Part shown: positions 21,301 to 29,300 of the stretch, piece after piece
Layout: each line of letters begins with the position of its first letter
Position numbering within the stretch: position 1 is the stretch's first letter
From: Ministeria vibrans ATCC 50519
Lineage: Eukaryota > Opisthokonta > Filasterea
Length of the DNA: 31,655 nucleotides
Assembly: GCA_943704425.1 (NCBI GenBank)
Contig: CALSCP010001228.1
Coordinates: 3,428-35,082 of the forward strand
Reading direction: 5' to 3'
Made by a program: the position numbers and the translations under genes
The notes under the pieces: generated by a model
Told to the model about the DNA's origin: nothing
Databases searched by the model: none
Seen by the model: the letters and a program-made list of their open reading frames with translations, nothing else

Positions 21301-24300
21301 CCTCGTGGTCGGGTGTCAATGATGTCGGCAGTGGACTTGCCTCCGTTCATGTGCAGCTTGTGAAGAGCACTGCATCTGCCCAGGGTGCTGTTGAGGTGGA
21401 CGTAAACGTGGGAGTTGCCGCGTCTGAGGGCACTCACTGCTTCTCGCCCACCGTCAACGACGAGCAATATTTTTTCCGTGTGATCGCCACTGATGTGGCG
21501 GGTCTTCGTGCCACGAGTGAGTCGGCCACTTTCCTGGTCGACAAGACCTTCCCAGTGGGTTCGGTGAGTGCCGCGTCGTACGTGGCGGCGGGTGCGCAGG
21601 TGACGTATGCCGGAAGCGATCCCGAGACGGCTGTTGTTTCGACGCGTCTTGGCTTTGGTTCGTCGTCGACGGGCACAGCTAATCTTGTGCCGTTTGCGCC
21701 CATGTTTCTCTCGGCGGCGACTCTCAGCTATGCATTTGCAGTGCCGTCCGGCACCGAGGGCTATCTCATCTTGGAGCTGACCAACGGTGCGGGCATGGTC
21801 AGTCTGTCATACTCGAGCTTGGTGACCGTCGACGCGTCCGGTCCGACGCCCAGCCAGGTGTTCAATCGTGTGTGTGCCACCAACTCGGTACAAGATCGCT
21901 TTATTCAGGTGGACGACTCTATCACGGCGTGTTGGTTGCCTTTTTCGGATCCCCAGACCCCCTTCCACTACGTGTTGTCGATCGTGGAGGCGCGCGATGG
22001 CACTACGCCAGCCAACACTATGCCAAGCTCCCCCGTCTTTGCCGTGCCCTACACGTACGCGGCAGCCGAGAACGTCACCATGGTCACTTTGGATCCGTTG
22101 CCGGGCAGCGTCAAGCTGACCAACGGTAAGCGCTACGTCACGTGCATTTCGGGTGTGAACCAGGCTGGTATCTATGGGGAGGCGAGCTGCACGTTGAGCT
22201 ACCTTGTGGACACAACGCCGCCCGTGGCCGGCCAGGTCCATGGTGGTGTCAACGAGACCATCTACGAGCAGTCCACCGACAAGCTCTTTACCATCTTTTG
22301 GGGGAATTTCTCCGATCCCGAGTCGGGTCCCACCGCAAACAACGGCTCCTTTGCCTGGCTCGTCGGCTACACGAACCGCTCGGACATTCTGAGCGAGCCG
22401 TCGCTCACCACGTCGGGTTTGCTCAAGAACGTTGGCTATTTGCCCACGCTGGGACGGTACGAGTGGGTGGGACTCTCACTTAATCACGGCCAGCAATACT
22501 ATGGCGTGGTGTGCGCCGTCAATGCTGCCGGCGGCACCACCTGTGTCCGCTCCAATCCGGTCATGGTCAACACAACGCTACCCGCAAGCTTTTTCTATGC
22601 AACCGAACCGCCGCGTTTCAACGCGACCAACGGCTACAACGGCTATCCGTACACCTCCGACAACGAGACGTTTGTGTACGAGCTTACGTCGTGCGTCGAC
22701 GAGGTCTCCGGCTGTGCCTACTGCCTCGTGTGTGTCTCATCGGATCGCGATGGCAATTGCGGTGTGTTGCCTCAGACTAACTTGGGACTGTTGCAGACGC
22801 TTATTTTGCAGAACTCGACGCTCGACCAGAACACATTCTACTACTACAATGTGACCTGTTGCAATCACGGTGGCCTGTGCGACTCGAAGCTTACGACAGG
22901 CGTGCTTGTCGATGTGACCCCGCCCGAGACGGTTTCGCGTCCGCACTTGCGTCTGCCTACCCCCTCCCACGTGCCCTTTCCCAATGCGCCTGTGTGCGAG
23001 CAATGCGGACGTGCGATTGAAGTGCAGACAAACACGTCGGCGTCGGAGTGGACGCTCTTCTCAGGTTGGGCCACCGAGCTCGTGGTGGTGGTGGAGCCGC
23101 GCGACAACGAGACGGGTGTGCTCAACACGACGGTGGTGGTGACGTCGCTCTCAAAGGGCATCGTCTATGGTACATTGGATGGCCTGCGTCAGGGCCCTGA
23201 GCCCGCCGTGTTTCCTACGCCCGCCGACAACAGCGACTTTGCCGGCACACTCTCGCCCATCAGTGTACCCAATCTCAACATGACGCAGGGTGAGCGATTG
23301 ACCGTGCAGTACACGGCGACCAACGGGGCATTTTCTCCCTCCACTAGCGCTCTCACCCACGTAGTCATTGATTTAACACCACCGCCGGCACCCCGCGTGT
23401 GGGTTTCGCTTGCGGGCATCAATGCCGCTGACAAGGTGCTCACGTCCTACTTGCCCCACTCGGACAACATCACCTTCCACTATACGGTTCCCGAAGATCC
23501 CGATGCGACCCCCATTGTGCAAGTGTACGCGAGTGTGCAAGCGTACAACCGCAACACCGGCCTCATGGTACCCTTTAGCGAGTACCCTGCCGGTGATGTG
23601 TGGTCGCTGTGCGGCATGGACGGTACATGTGCCATCAAATGGACCGAGGACACCGTGCCGGACGACGGCAATGCATACCGTGTTGCCGTGCGCACAGTCA
23701 ACGCTGCGGGTGTCCCTTCGGCAGTGAGTCTGAGCGAACTGACCGTGGTGGACACGAGTGCACCGCATCCGGGCAGCATCCACGAAGGCTCGGGCACGGT
23801 GGACGTGTCGGCTTCCTTTGGCGAGCTGTGGTGCACGGGCGCGGTGGAATTTGACGCTCACAGCCACATTGTAACCGTGGTGTATCTGCTGAACGCTTCA
23901 AGTTTGGCGGCGCCCGTCTTCGAGACGGTGGTGGAGCCAACGGCGTCGACGGGTGCGGTAAGTGTGCGTGTGCCGAGTGAGCTGCTGTCAGATGACACGC
24001 AGTACACATGTGCCATGATGGCCACCAATGCGGCCGGTCTTTTCACGGTGGTACAGGGCAACGGAGTGCAGTACCACCCGCCGTCAGTTGAGGTGACACT
24101 GCCCACGAGCGGCTCATCCGTGTGGTCGTTCTCGTTGGGGTTGCCCGACAGCGCCGTAGGTTGGTCGTCTTTGTCGCTGTCGATGATGTCGTCTTCAGTG
24201 CAAGCAGGACCAACGACGCTCGACGTGAACTTCCCGACGCTCGGTGTGAACGGTCCTGTGTTGGGCAATGGTGCTCGTCGTCGTAGCGCGCTCGTGAGCC

Positions 24301-26213
24301 ACGGCTGGCCCACACAGCTGTGGTATGTAGCACCCGATAACTCGCCGGGCCTACTGCGTGCCATCTGGTTTATGGGTCAGAACGAGTGGGGCAACGACTC
24401 GGCGCTGTACACCGACTTTGCGCCGCCCATGACGATTCAGCTTCAGTCGGATGCCAACAACATTGTGTCGACGGGCGCGTCGGACAACCTGACACACGTC
24501 GATGTGTTGCGCTGGAACGAGACGGTGGGTGTGTGGCAGTCGAGCTACTGTGGTCTGCCTGTGAACGAGACGCTGCTGCAGTGGGGCGCGCGCTATCATT
24601 CCTTCACGACGTGCCGGAGTGGCTACTTTGCATTGTGGTTGCGCACGGAGGAGAACAGCTCACTGCCGGCGAGTGTTATTGCCGGTGCGGGAGTAGGTGC
24701 AGTCGTACTGTTGCTGCTGTTGGTGCTCCTCTTGGTGTTTGTGGTGCGGTACCGTCGTGTGTTTCACCGCAAGAAGCGCATTCGCAGGCGACAACAGGCA
24801 TCGATGAGTGCGGCGTCGCTTTGGAGCAACACGTCGTCGGTGATCATGGGCGAGTCGGTGCACATGGGGGCAACGGCGCTCAATGTGTTTGGCGGAGACA
24901 CAATTGGCGAGAGCAACGACCACGAGACACTGGATGTGCTTGAGATTGCTACCATGATGGCGATGAGTGACCTAGACGGCTCGGCGTCGCTCGACGACCG
25001 AGACCACGACTCGATGAGCCAGACGTCGTCGGCGACGGGCCAATTGTCGGGCGCGCAGCTGTTTGTTAACGAGGCCTACGAGGGCTTTGAGGGCTACGAC
25101 ACAGTTTACGACAAGGGCAGCGTGTCGCACAGCCATGACGACGACGACTTTGCCATTGAGGGTGGTGAGGCACACATGGCGGAAGAGGATGGCGGGGCGA
25201 TTGTGGCTGCTATGTTCAAGGTGCAATTGACGGAGGCGCAGCGGTGGGATGCGATTGGGGAGGTGCTCACGCGCGTGTCAGACGAGTTGGTGCAGCGTGA
25301 TCAGGAGCTGGAGGAGCAGATGCATGCGTATGGACACAAGCGGGAGCTGGCGAGCATGAAGGTGCAGAAGAGTGCATTTGGAGTACTCAAGCGAATGTCG
25401 CAGCACCAGTCAGCGGGGTCGTCGTCGATGGGGGCGCACTCGCATGCGGCGCAAGAAGAGGCTGTGATCAAGGTGAGCACGGAGAAGGAAGTGAAGAGCG
25501 CCATTGATGTGGCGCAGCAGCTGTCGGTCGTGGGCCAGCAGTGCCAGATGCTGTGTCCCGACGCCCGACTGCGCGCCATTATTGTGGCGCATGTGGAGCA
25601 TCTGCAGAACACGGTGATGGCCTTTTCAATTGTGAAGCGACGCGCGACGGTTACCGAACGACTGGTGTTTGCGCGCAAGATGCGCCAGTTGCAGGCGCAG
25701 CTGGTCGAAGCGTGTGTGGCGGCGTCGATTGCGTACGAGACGGACGTTGCCGAGGTCAATGCCGAGACGTGGCGCAAGACAGTGCGCATCAAGGCGGGCG
25801 CCAAGAAGCGCTCGGCTCTGCGTGAAAGTGTGCTCGTTGATCCGGCTCTCTCGGCGGTGGTTGCAGGAGCGCGCAATACCGCGCCTGACGGTGCTGCCGA
25901 GTACGAGACGTTGGGCGACGCGACGGGCGAAGAGTACGGCGGCAGACACGACGGTCTTCTCGACACAATTGACACTGGATCAGAAGCGCAGCAGCAACAG
26001 CAGGAGAAAACAGATGCGTGGCCGGGCAGTGATTCTGCAAGTATGTTTGGTGCACTGAGTGGGTTGGAAGCGCCTGTGCGGCAACAGCAGCAGCAGCGGA
26101 TATATGAGAGTGCCGGAATGGACGATGCACCGGCAGCATCTGCGCTGACTGCCAGTACTGAAGTCGACGACATTCTCGGTGGCCTTGATAATTTTTTGGA
26201 TTTGGGTGAATGA
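12339..26213 (+). CDS. Giant single-pass adhesion receptor: LLTP-like module, AMOP, ~21 beta-sandwich repeats with fibrinogen-like insert, GPS-like motif, TM, helical tail
   Basis: One uninterrupted 13.9-kb exon, 4624 visible residues; the 5' exon(s) with the signal peptide are missing. Residues 1-530 resemble the N-terminal part of vitellogenin/large lipid-transfer proteins: a strand segment YYVVFNSSGVLDHIL, then alpha solenoid with the LLTP-like GLNALGNAGG (about 398). Residues about 645-790 form an AMOP domain: Cys-rich start PCPCS, EQQCCY, HFVADMAPLISC, then RRPTLSGTC. From about 1165 to 3917 run some 21 repeats of 100-125 residues, each ending near SNGFxVDTxPPxxGxVxDG, with a conserved W and NxAGL; they are fn3/HYR-like. 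Unit 7 is split by a fibrinogen-like domain (DCDDVLRRSGG, MCEMTTAGGG). A GPS-like motif (24500-24640) precedes the TM helix (about 4112-4137). The 487-residue tail is acidic, then helical, then Gln-rich. Cell adhesion or ligand uptake at the plasma membrane is the likely role; the ligand is unknown. Confidence 0.85.
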   Translation, partial: ELLDGSVPEEYYVVFNSSGVLDHILTHSNEEVDRAPLTNLFDRIAHAFGFDWSAHGTRDDHDIHGAHSAVYTVGETPLARVRTRSLDNHPGMSTRHGGHRQQAEWNHVTEAHWSQTHGLPESFHVRESGSVPLAPDTRTAPVDVPLHQSAGESARALRSAELTLQLMHVEPTGATAMLQEYHQREQRPVPLCSSETRQPADLLASRPVHPSTPDGADASEQQLAQLVHALAMAESAELEMDSKTLSAHVDFVRAHPNAVTLLFNRFLSTASAPSSVTDKTRRLVLSILGLAAGPTAESMLLRCLQGECGTLVNPSSGAATALEWDVVHALGQLRHASSSTLHALHAHTIDAPAKHYLWPLVGALVRHMHPSPSTAASLDALAAATRACSNHHVECVVAGLNALGNAGGAHHSPDALSTIHDHLEHPSEPVVVAATQALRHVPTLDAETQLLDRLCDHPSPAVRLSALSALHDRVLSTDAVRRLSHTEQQLVDRVSRSEPNDALAHDARVTQDLAALLDHNRVTRATAVVRQARRAVKHVRNRRYITNAPTVALLTGGYANSWSDVFGVEEAGTSISMASDNSGSITMAGASETTTRSELKAHSTVNGVFLQARFPMAEVLAAVTSTLDEHSVPANALNAGQDPRLDCSQLSTVNSAAFAALPACPCSIAKDSNGIFINPDRSLWVNSYESSLMLAFYKPGAQLCLTSRLQTPTGPRVAEQQCCYATPLGASAFELITLGDGAGSVLSVSPWYNYAREHFVADMAPLISCRNQNQRATYTTRRPTLSGTCTAQDSGVTSPASSEPIRLANVAGEQLIMSYTGYSAQLKPSITALTSVIGYGHVPLSNEVLPVSLSMDQAELLLLFDMIAAQNCVQALDGTAAFTDDMFSAMVSFALSLGCTAFTASPLASSVNNVAAVPSNFLQYTQSDLPSGVTFLVNRRQAEGELFLRGVPLVLTPTYQSSATLFKIAGNVLSSVTPFTTLGQSPTLASYSYATSHPRTAVRFFGPSPVSISFSTAVFSWTSTGNGFYSGSINMQIQPSLAKFSASAVSSVDLTVAASSQISQDGEEGKLALSADIAKQSPSSSVSQTLKEFPYTFEHNDFVDSTPVSTTLTLEYRWQDPVCGSCGKGCQSCKWEWTSWTTIPVWNLNLPSQHQVVVQDQVTLTESPGPYGATVFDGSAERELDFSQNTRFALCSWNAFAVTNTRIALYEVGLVTSASATPTTWMPVGTARFAAIYPSGGIQSAQLCAVRGTTFGGQKLVQYSNGFDIDTTPPLVGVVFDGELNADLTYTSVQYSAMGSWTMNDPTSGPIATEITVALAPFTTELLVPWVFVGAVKTYTQWFTLQTALPQDTTVYYGVRGINEAGLMSVQWSNGVTIDLTPPVLPSPGVLISSARRALLPAVNDESSDILRFFQSDASRVNVTFPALNDPDSGISTVDVACGPSPGDITTAVASATGLTYVSSSPWHEFTELSLVHESSYFCWIVAYNGAEDHAVYIGPAFVVDTEAPVVLRVLDGNAATDEVFQETPSEACVSWLAQDNTSSIVRVEWAVGTAVNTDDVLSWGPASNQVSAGRDCRTVSPPMTDETMLFTSVRVTDAAGSVSAPMSSNGFIVDDTPPVAGAVLDGCTVSGSDIEFQADPTRACVTLTGFSDVDSGILGYKVAYGTSPGSESLAPFTWVDGLALSITEGLNLTAGVPVYGTVRVYNGAGLFTQASSNGFVTAPYPPALGTVFDGQNATVDQAFTSNPTHICGTWSGFSEPISGVTYSVALGSQRWLTDLAPLRSVGTDTDYCFTNVSVALGVTAHVIVTATSGANLKTSTSSNGMVVDTTEPVAGLINDGPGSDVEYIKDLAQASWSATPAPTLYGYSDQVGPPEPKSTAQFAYLAEDLIVFQPADVRVPVAGNDCDDVLRRSGGTATTGLYIVQGEMSSAVQLMCEMTTAGGGVELIAAYTDADGAHWNYTSDWGFGPAFGNVGDLDLTTGGHDFRSVAYHLRKYADFAVSDSTNLQQTVVTLFGCLQNSTVEKTMQSMLTNQTFLDLSKANNAGPPTSYRSCFVSATHVPSYFKSSLDGSSLISTDGQILLGASCKTNDIVPIAGAVAPPSSTADKYPAGLGFIADTPPTTFKTPDVGDNDLCASGATYAATASQCALAYPQTVYLFGVKGRLDSQSGPAWRVGGGKGTLLGFIDHESTVVSYEACLGTAPYKCDAAPRRSTGATAAVTFSNAVMTEGTRYFTTVWAHNGAGLVNSSYTNGFVYDTSAPEPGRIVDGTNIDVDVDYVGVNNQLAACFDAFATPSGVAFYQIGWGTFPGQDDIFGFETLSAPLPSVICITRVPSPVLTPLRDYYFTVRAVTLHGLVTEGRSDGFLVDTSPPLTYYVYDGDSATDEAYLTPETAPLWGRWLMLEDSPSTINYDVAIETLTGESVVPYADMGPLTSASFAGASLADGLSYRFAVRGTNQAGLSTVAYSNGFLVDMSPPTAGVVVITGPSVESRVPGYVAPVNGAVKYLSVLNEACFTIAGFAEPHASLTGYEVRYVLSEPNAESSPSWVTSTTLLPNATDSCISLSGTAEGLTLAISIRAVSITGTATEAVSQVVRFSVVPPQGSVARDGLTLEDLEYVPCSPVGEPTTRMCANWDAFSTPGTGGGRVVAYQLAYAGLASVFNVTEGCGAPLPSVYNTPATTVVQTITGFIASGLSANVSTNGVRCDASPPTVGVVDTQCAIVVSGEDALRQQTWRQSGFTVPTPTIAYVASAADVCFHWSNFTENDIPGGVTYQFGLGLNAMAPANVLPFENTGTVTSVVATGLANVFAGSSVPIYGLVRATNIANMSSIGASQAVWVDSAKPTVTSMTVTNSVGSQTQTVTDLLCANVTGLTANGPSGLARVVYAAVDSTGSRVSSYVAVDPALWSNPFFEICLSPTVGALQTLVNNARYTVQLYATSGASVTNVYQSGAILIDTLAPSAGNVALIVDGVLDQPFLADSDNSGACASWSGVNDVGSGLASVHVQLVKSTASAQGAVEVDVNVGVAASEGTHCFSPTVNDEQYFFRVIATDVAGLRATSESATFLVDKTFPVGSVSAASYVAAGAQVTYAGSDPETAVVSTRLGFGSSSTGTANLVPFAPMFLSAATLSYAFAVPSGTEGYLILELTNGAGMVSLSYSSLVTVDASGPTPSQVFNRVCATNSVQDRFIQVDDSITACWLPFSDPQTPFHYVLSIVEARDGTTPANTMPSSPVFAVPYTYAAAENVTMVTLDPLPGSVKLTNGKRYVTCISGVNQAGIYGEASCTLSYLVDTTPPVAGQVHGGVNETIYEQSTDKLFTIFWGNFSDPESGPTANNGSFAWLVGYTNRSDILSEPSLTTSGLLKNVGYLPTLGRYEWVGLSLNHGQQYYGVVCAVNAAGGTTCVRSNPVMVNTTLPASFFYATEPPRFNATNGYNGYPYTSDNETFVYELTSCVDEVSGCAYCLVCVSSDRDGNCGVLPQTNLGLLQTLILQNSTLDQNTFYYYNVTCCNHGGLCDSKLTTGVLVDVTPPETVSRPHLRLPTPSHVPFPNAPVCEQCGRAIEVQTNTSASEWTLFSGWATELVVVVEPRDNETGVLNTTVVVTSLSKGIVYGTLDGLRQGPEPAVFPTPADNSDFAGTLSPISVPNLNMTQGERLTVQYTATNGAFSPSTSALTHVVIDLTPPPAPRVWVSLAGINAADKVLTSYLPHSDNITFHYTVPEDPDATPIVQVYASVQAYNRNTGLMVPFSEYPAGDVWSLCGMDGTCAIKWTEDTVPDDGNAYRVAVRTVNAAGVPSAVSLSELTVVDTSAPHPGSIHEGSGTVDVSASFGELWCTGAVEFDAHSHIVTVVYLLNASSLAAPVFETVVEPTASTGAVSVRVPSELLSDDTQYTCAMMATNAAGLFTVVQGNGVQYHPPSVEVTLPTSGSSVWSFSLGLPDSAVGWSSLSLSMMSSSVQAGPTTLDVNFPTLGVNGPVLGNGARRRSALVSHGWPTQLWYVAPDNSPGLLRAIWFMGQNEWGNDSALYTDFAPPMTIQLQSDANNIVSTGASDNLTHVDVLRWNETVGVWQSSYCGLPVNETLLQWGARYHSFTTCRSGYFALWLRTEENSSLPASVIAGAGVGAVVLLLLLVLLLVFVVRYRRVFHRKKRIRRRQQASMSAASLWSNTSSVIMGESVHMGATALNVFGGDTIGESNDHETLDVLEIATMMAMSDLDGSASLDDRDHDSMSQTSSATGQLSGAQLFVNEAYEGFEGYDTVYDKGSVSHSHDDDDFAIEGGEAHMAEEDGGAIVAAMFKVQLTEAQRWDAIGEVLTRVSDELVQRDQELEEQMHAYGHKRELASMKVQKSAFGVLKRMSQHQSAGSSSMGAHSHAAQEEAVIKVSTEKEVKSAIDVAQQLSVVGQQCQMLCPDARLRAIIVAHVEHLQNTVMAFSIVKRRATVTERLVFARKMRQLQAQLVEACVAASIAYETDVAEVNAETWRKTVRIKAGAKKRSALRESVLVDPALSAVVAGARNTAPDGAAEYETLGDATGEEYGGRHDGLLDTIDTGSEAQQQQQEKTDAWPGSDSASMFGALSGLEAPVRQQQQQRIYESAGMDDAPAASALTASTEVDDILGGLDNFLDLGE

Positions 26214-26329
26214 GAGTGAGAGAGAGACAGAGAGAGACTAACGGGTGTTGAATACAAAAAAAAATACGTCTTTTTACTATTGAGTTGAGTTTGAGCTCTG
26301 AGTTCGATTGCGTACATTTTTTTTTCAGG

Positions 26330-29300
26330 TCAATTGTTCGGTTCTGCCGCGCGAATTCGCTCAAGCATCATTGTGCGCTGGTTCTCGTCCAGTGGAGCAG
26401 GTGCACCTGACATGGGGTCGCCACTGGCAATCTTCGGGAAGGCAATAACGTCACGTAGAGAGACGTTTCGAGCGAGATTGAGACGGGCGCGCAGAGCAAG
26501 TGCGACAAGACGATCAAAGCCAATGGCAAGACCACCGTGGGGAGGAGTGCCGGTGCGCAGGGCCGCCAGTAGATGCGACAAGGGTTCAATTGGTGCCTGG
26601 TAGTGTGGGTGAGTAAGTGGGTGCATGTGTATGTGTGTGTGTGTGTGTATAATTTATTATTATTTATATAGTGTGCATGTGTGTGATCTTACGCCAATGA
26701 GGCGCAGAATGCGCTCTTGCATGTCTGCGTTGTGCATACGGATGCTCCCTCCGCCAATTTCCCACCCATTGCACACCAAATCATAATGCAGACCACGCAC
26801 CTAAAGAGACGATACAGTTGGTACTCGAGCAGTTCAGTCAAGTCGTACGTTGAAGGGAAGTGTGTCGATGAGGTGGATGTCGTCGGGATGGGGCGCGGTG
26901 AACGGGTGGTGCGTGCTCTCCACTGCCCCTTCGTCAGAGCGGCTCAGCAGTGGGAAGTCGGTCACCCACAACAAATTCATTGCTGAATTGTCTCGAACAG
27001 GTCCTGTTCATCCAACACAGAGTGAGTGAGTGACACGACACAAAAAGTGAATGTGATTTGCTTACCAACATGTTCTTCCATGAAATCGGCCATTTTCAAT
27101 CGAAACTGACCAAGAAACATTTTCTACGCACAAACGAGACGAAAGAAATTGAATGAATATGTTGATACAACCACCATGATAAATATACTACTTATATGAG
27201 TAAGACACACAGAAAAGTGCCCACAGGAATAGCTTACAGAATGTTCTGGGTCCCCTATCACAATGAGAGTGCGATCGGAGAGAGAGAGGGACGACAGTGC
27301 ACCGTGAGCGCCGTCTGCGTCGCTCAGCTGAGTCCATCCGCTCAGTCGGTGTCCGTCGTTTTGTCGTCCAATCACTCGTGTCACCTTTGTACAATAGACA
27401 TATTATTGAATGTTTGTGTGTTGTTTGTGTGTTGTTTGTGTGTTGATTGTGTGTTGTTTGTGTGTTAGTTGTGTGTTGTTTGTGTGTTGATTGTGTGTTG
27501 TTTGTGTATTAGTTGTGTGAGTACGAGATCGAAATGAGGAAACACCAACTGGGTCTGAGCGATAACCGAATCAAATTGGGCACGAGAGAGAGAGCGACCG
27601 CCTGACACAGTCACCGCAAACGCACCAGAGTCAGTGCTACATGTGTCATTGTGTGTGTTGCTGCTATGTGCGTTGGTGTGAGTGTCTGTAAGTGTGTCGT
27701 TGTGTCTGCTGATTTGGCTCAGGATTGGCTTGAGAGCGGATGTCACATTCTCAATCTATACAACATTGCCATGGTTGCGTGTGAGTGTGTCTTTCGCTGT
27801 GCGTGCGTGTATGTACTTTGTAGCCAAATCGCGTGTCTGGTTTGTCAACGCCATACTAAACACACACACATATATACACAAATACGCAAAATCAGTCGTA
27901 AACAACATGTGGGTGTGCGAGTACAGTGTCAAAGGCAGATTGGAAGGAAATGCGCTCAAAGGGAGTGGGAATGGAACGACCGAGCGCAGAGGAGAGCGCA
28001 GAGGAAACAACCTGCTCAGTCAGCGACTGAACCACCGACACATCCGCAAACGACAGCTCAAAGTCAATCTGAAAGTAAAGCATCAGTGCGTGAGTCAAGA
28101 GTCATACTTTGAGTAACAGTGGTAAAATTTTGAGTTGAGTAAGCGTGAACAAGTATTAAGAAGGAGTCGATCATGATCAAAAAAAATAGAGGGGGAGTGA
28201 GTTCCAGTGAAAAAGTGACAGGGATTAAAGTTTCAGTGACAGTGGCAGTGACAGTGACAGTGACAGTGACAGGTGACATTGCGTGAGTTCCAGTGTGTCG
28301 TACTTGCGTAAACTCGGCCTGTCGGTCTGCCCGTAGATCCTCGTCGCGATAGCAACGCGCAACTTGATAGTACCGGTCCACCCCGCCCGTCATCAACATT
28401 TGCTTAAACTACACCATAAACCACATCAATAAATACGCACACTAAGCACTAAGCACTCAGCACACAGTAAGCACTAGGCAAACACACACAGGAAGCACCA
28501 CAAAGACACGCCGCAAAGACACACACCACAAAGACACACACCACAAAGACACACACCACAAAGACACACGCCACAAAGACACACACCACAAAGACACACG
28601 CCACAAAGACACACACACACACCCACAGACACACACACACAGTGATTGCTCTGACTTGTTGGGGACTCTGAGCAAGTGAATAGGCTCTGCCTGCCAGTCT
28701 TTTGGGCATCACCAGATACTCCGCGGCTCCTTCGGGTGTCGTGCGAAACAGCGTTGGCGTTTCCACTTCAAGAAATCCTACAGAGACACACATGCAGAGA
28801 GATAGAAAGAACGTGCGTGAGTGGTAAGAGTGACACTCTACTTTGCTAAGTATAGTGCGTGTGTGTAAGTACCGTTTGCTTCAAAGACTTTGCGTGTGGC
28901 TTTGAGCATTGATGCGCGCATGTGGAGCGCCTGTTGCATTTCACTGCGACGTAAGTCATAGTAGCGGTGGCGTAGGCGCAATTCTTCGCGAGTCTGAAGA
29001 AGAAAAAGAAAAAAAAAAGAAAGGCTAAGGAGACAATCATTACAAGGAACACACTCTTACATGATCAGTGAGTGAGAAGGGGACTGACTCGCATTCGTTC
29101 AACAGAGTCAACGAGGCAACGGCAAGCTCGCGATCACCATTGGGAGTCTATGGATAGGGAGAAGGGTCAGAGAAGAAGCGGGCGCGCCCTCTCGTACGGC
29201 GCGAGAGTGCGAGGCGGGTCGGGCACGGAGGATCCCTTCGACACTGATCACGCTCTCGCGTTTGATCTGGCCTATACGCTCGACGAGTGACGCTTCCTCA

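Noticed and set aside
27410-27519. Regular short repeats that could suggest a CRISPR array
   Set aside because: Units are contiguous 11-mers without spacers, in a nuclear intron. The same applies to the 15-bp array at 28499-28620.
28449-28793. Minus-strand open frame with a VCVFV repeat protein
   Set aside because: It is AspRS exon 6 (28656-28777) read through its donor into a 15-bp minisatellite; exon 7 joins in phase after removing the intron.
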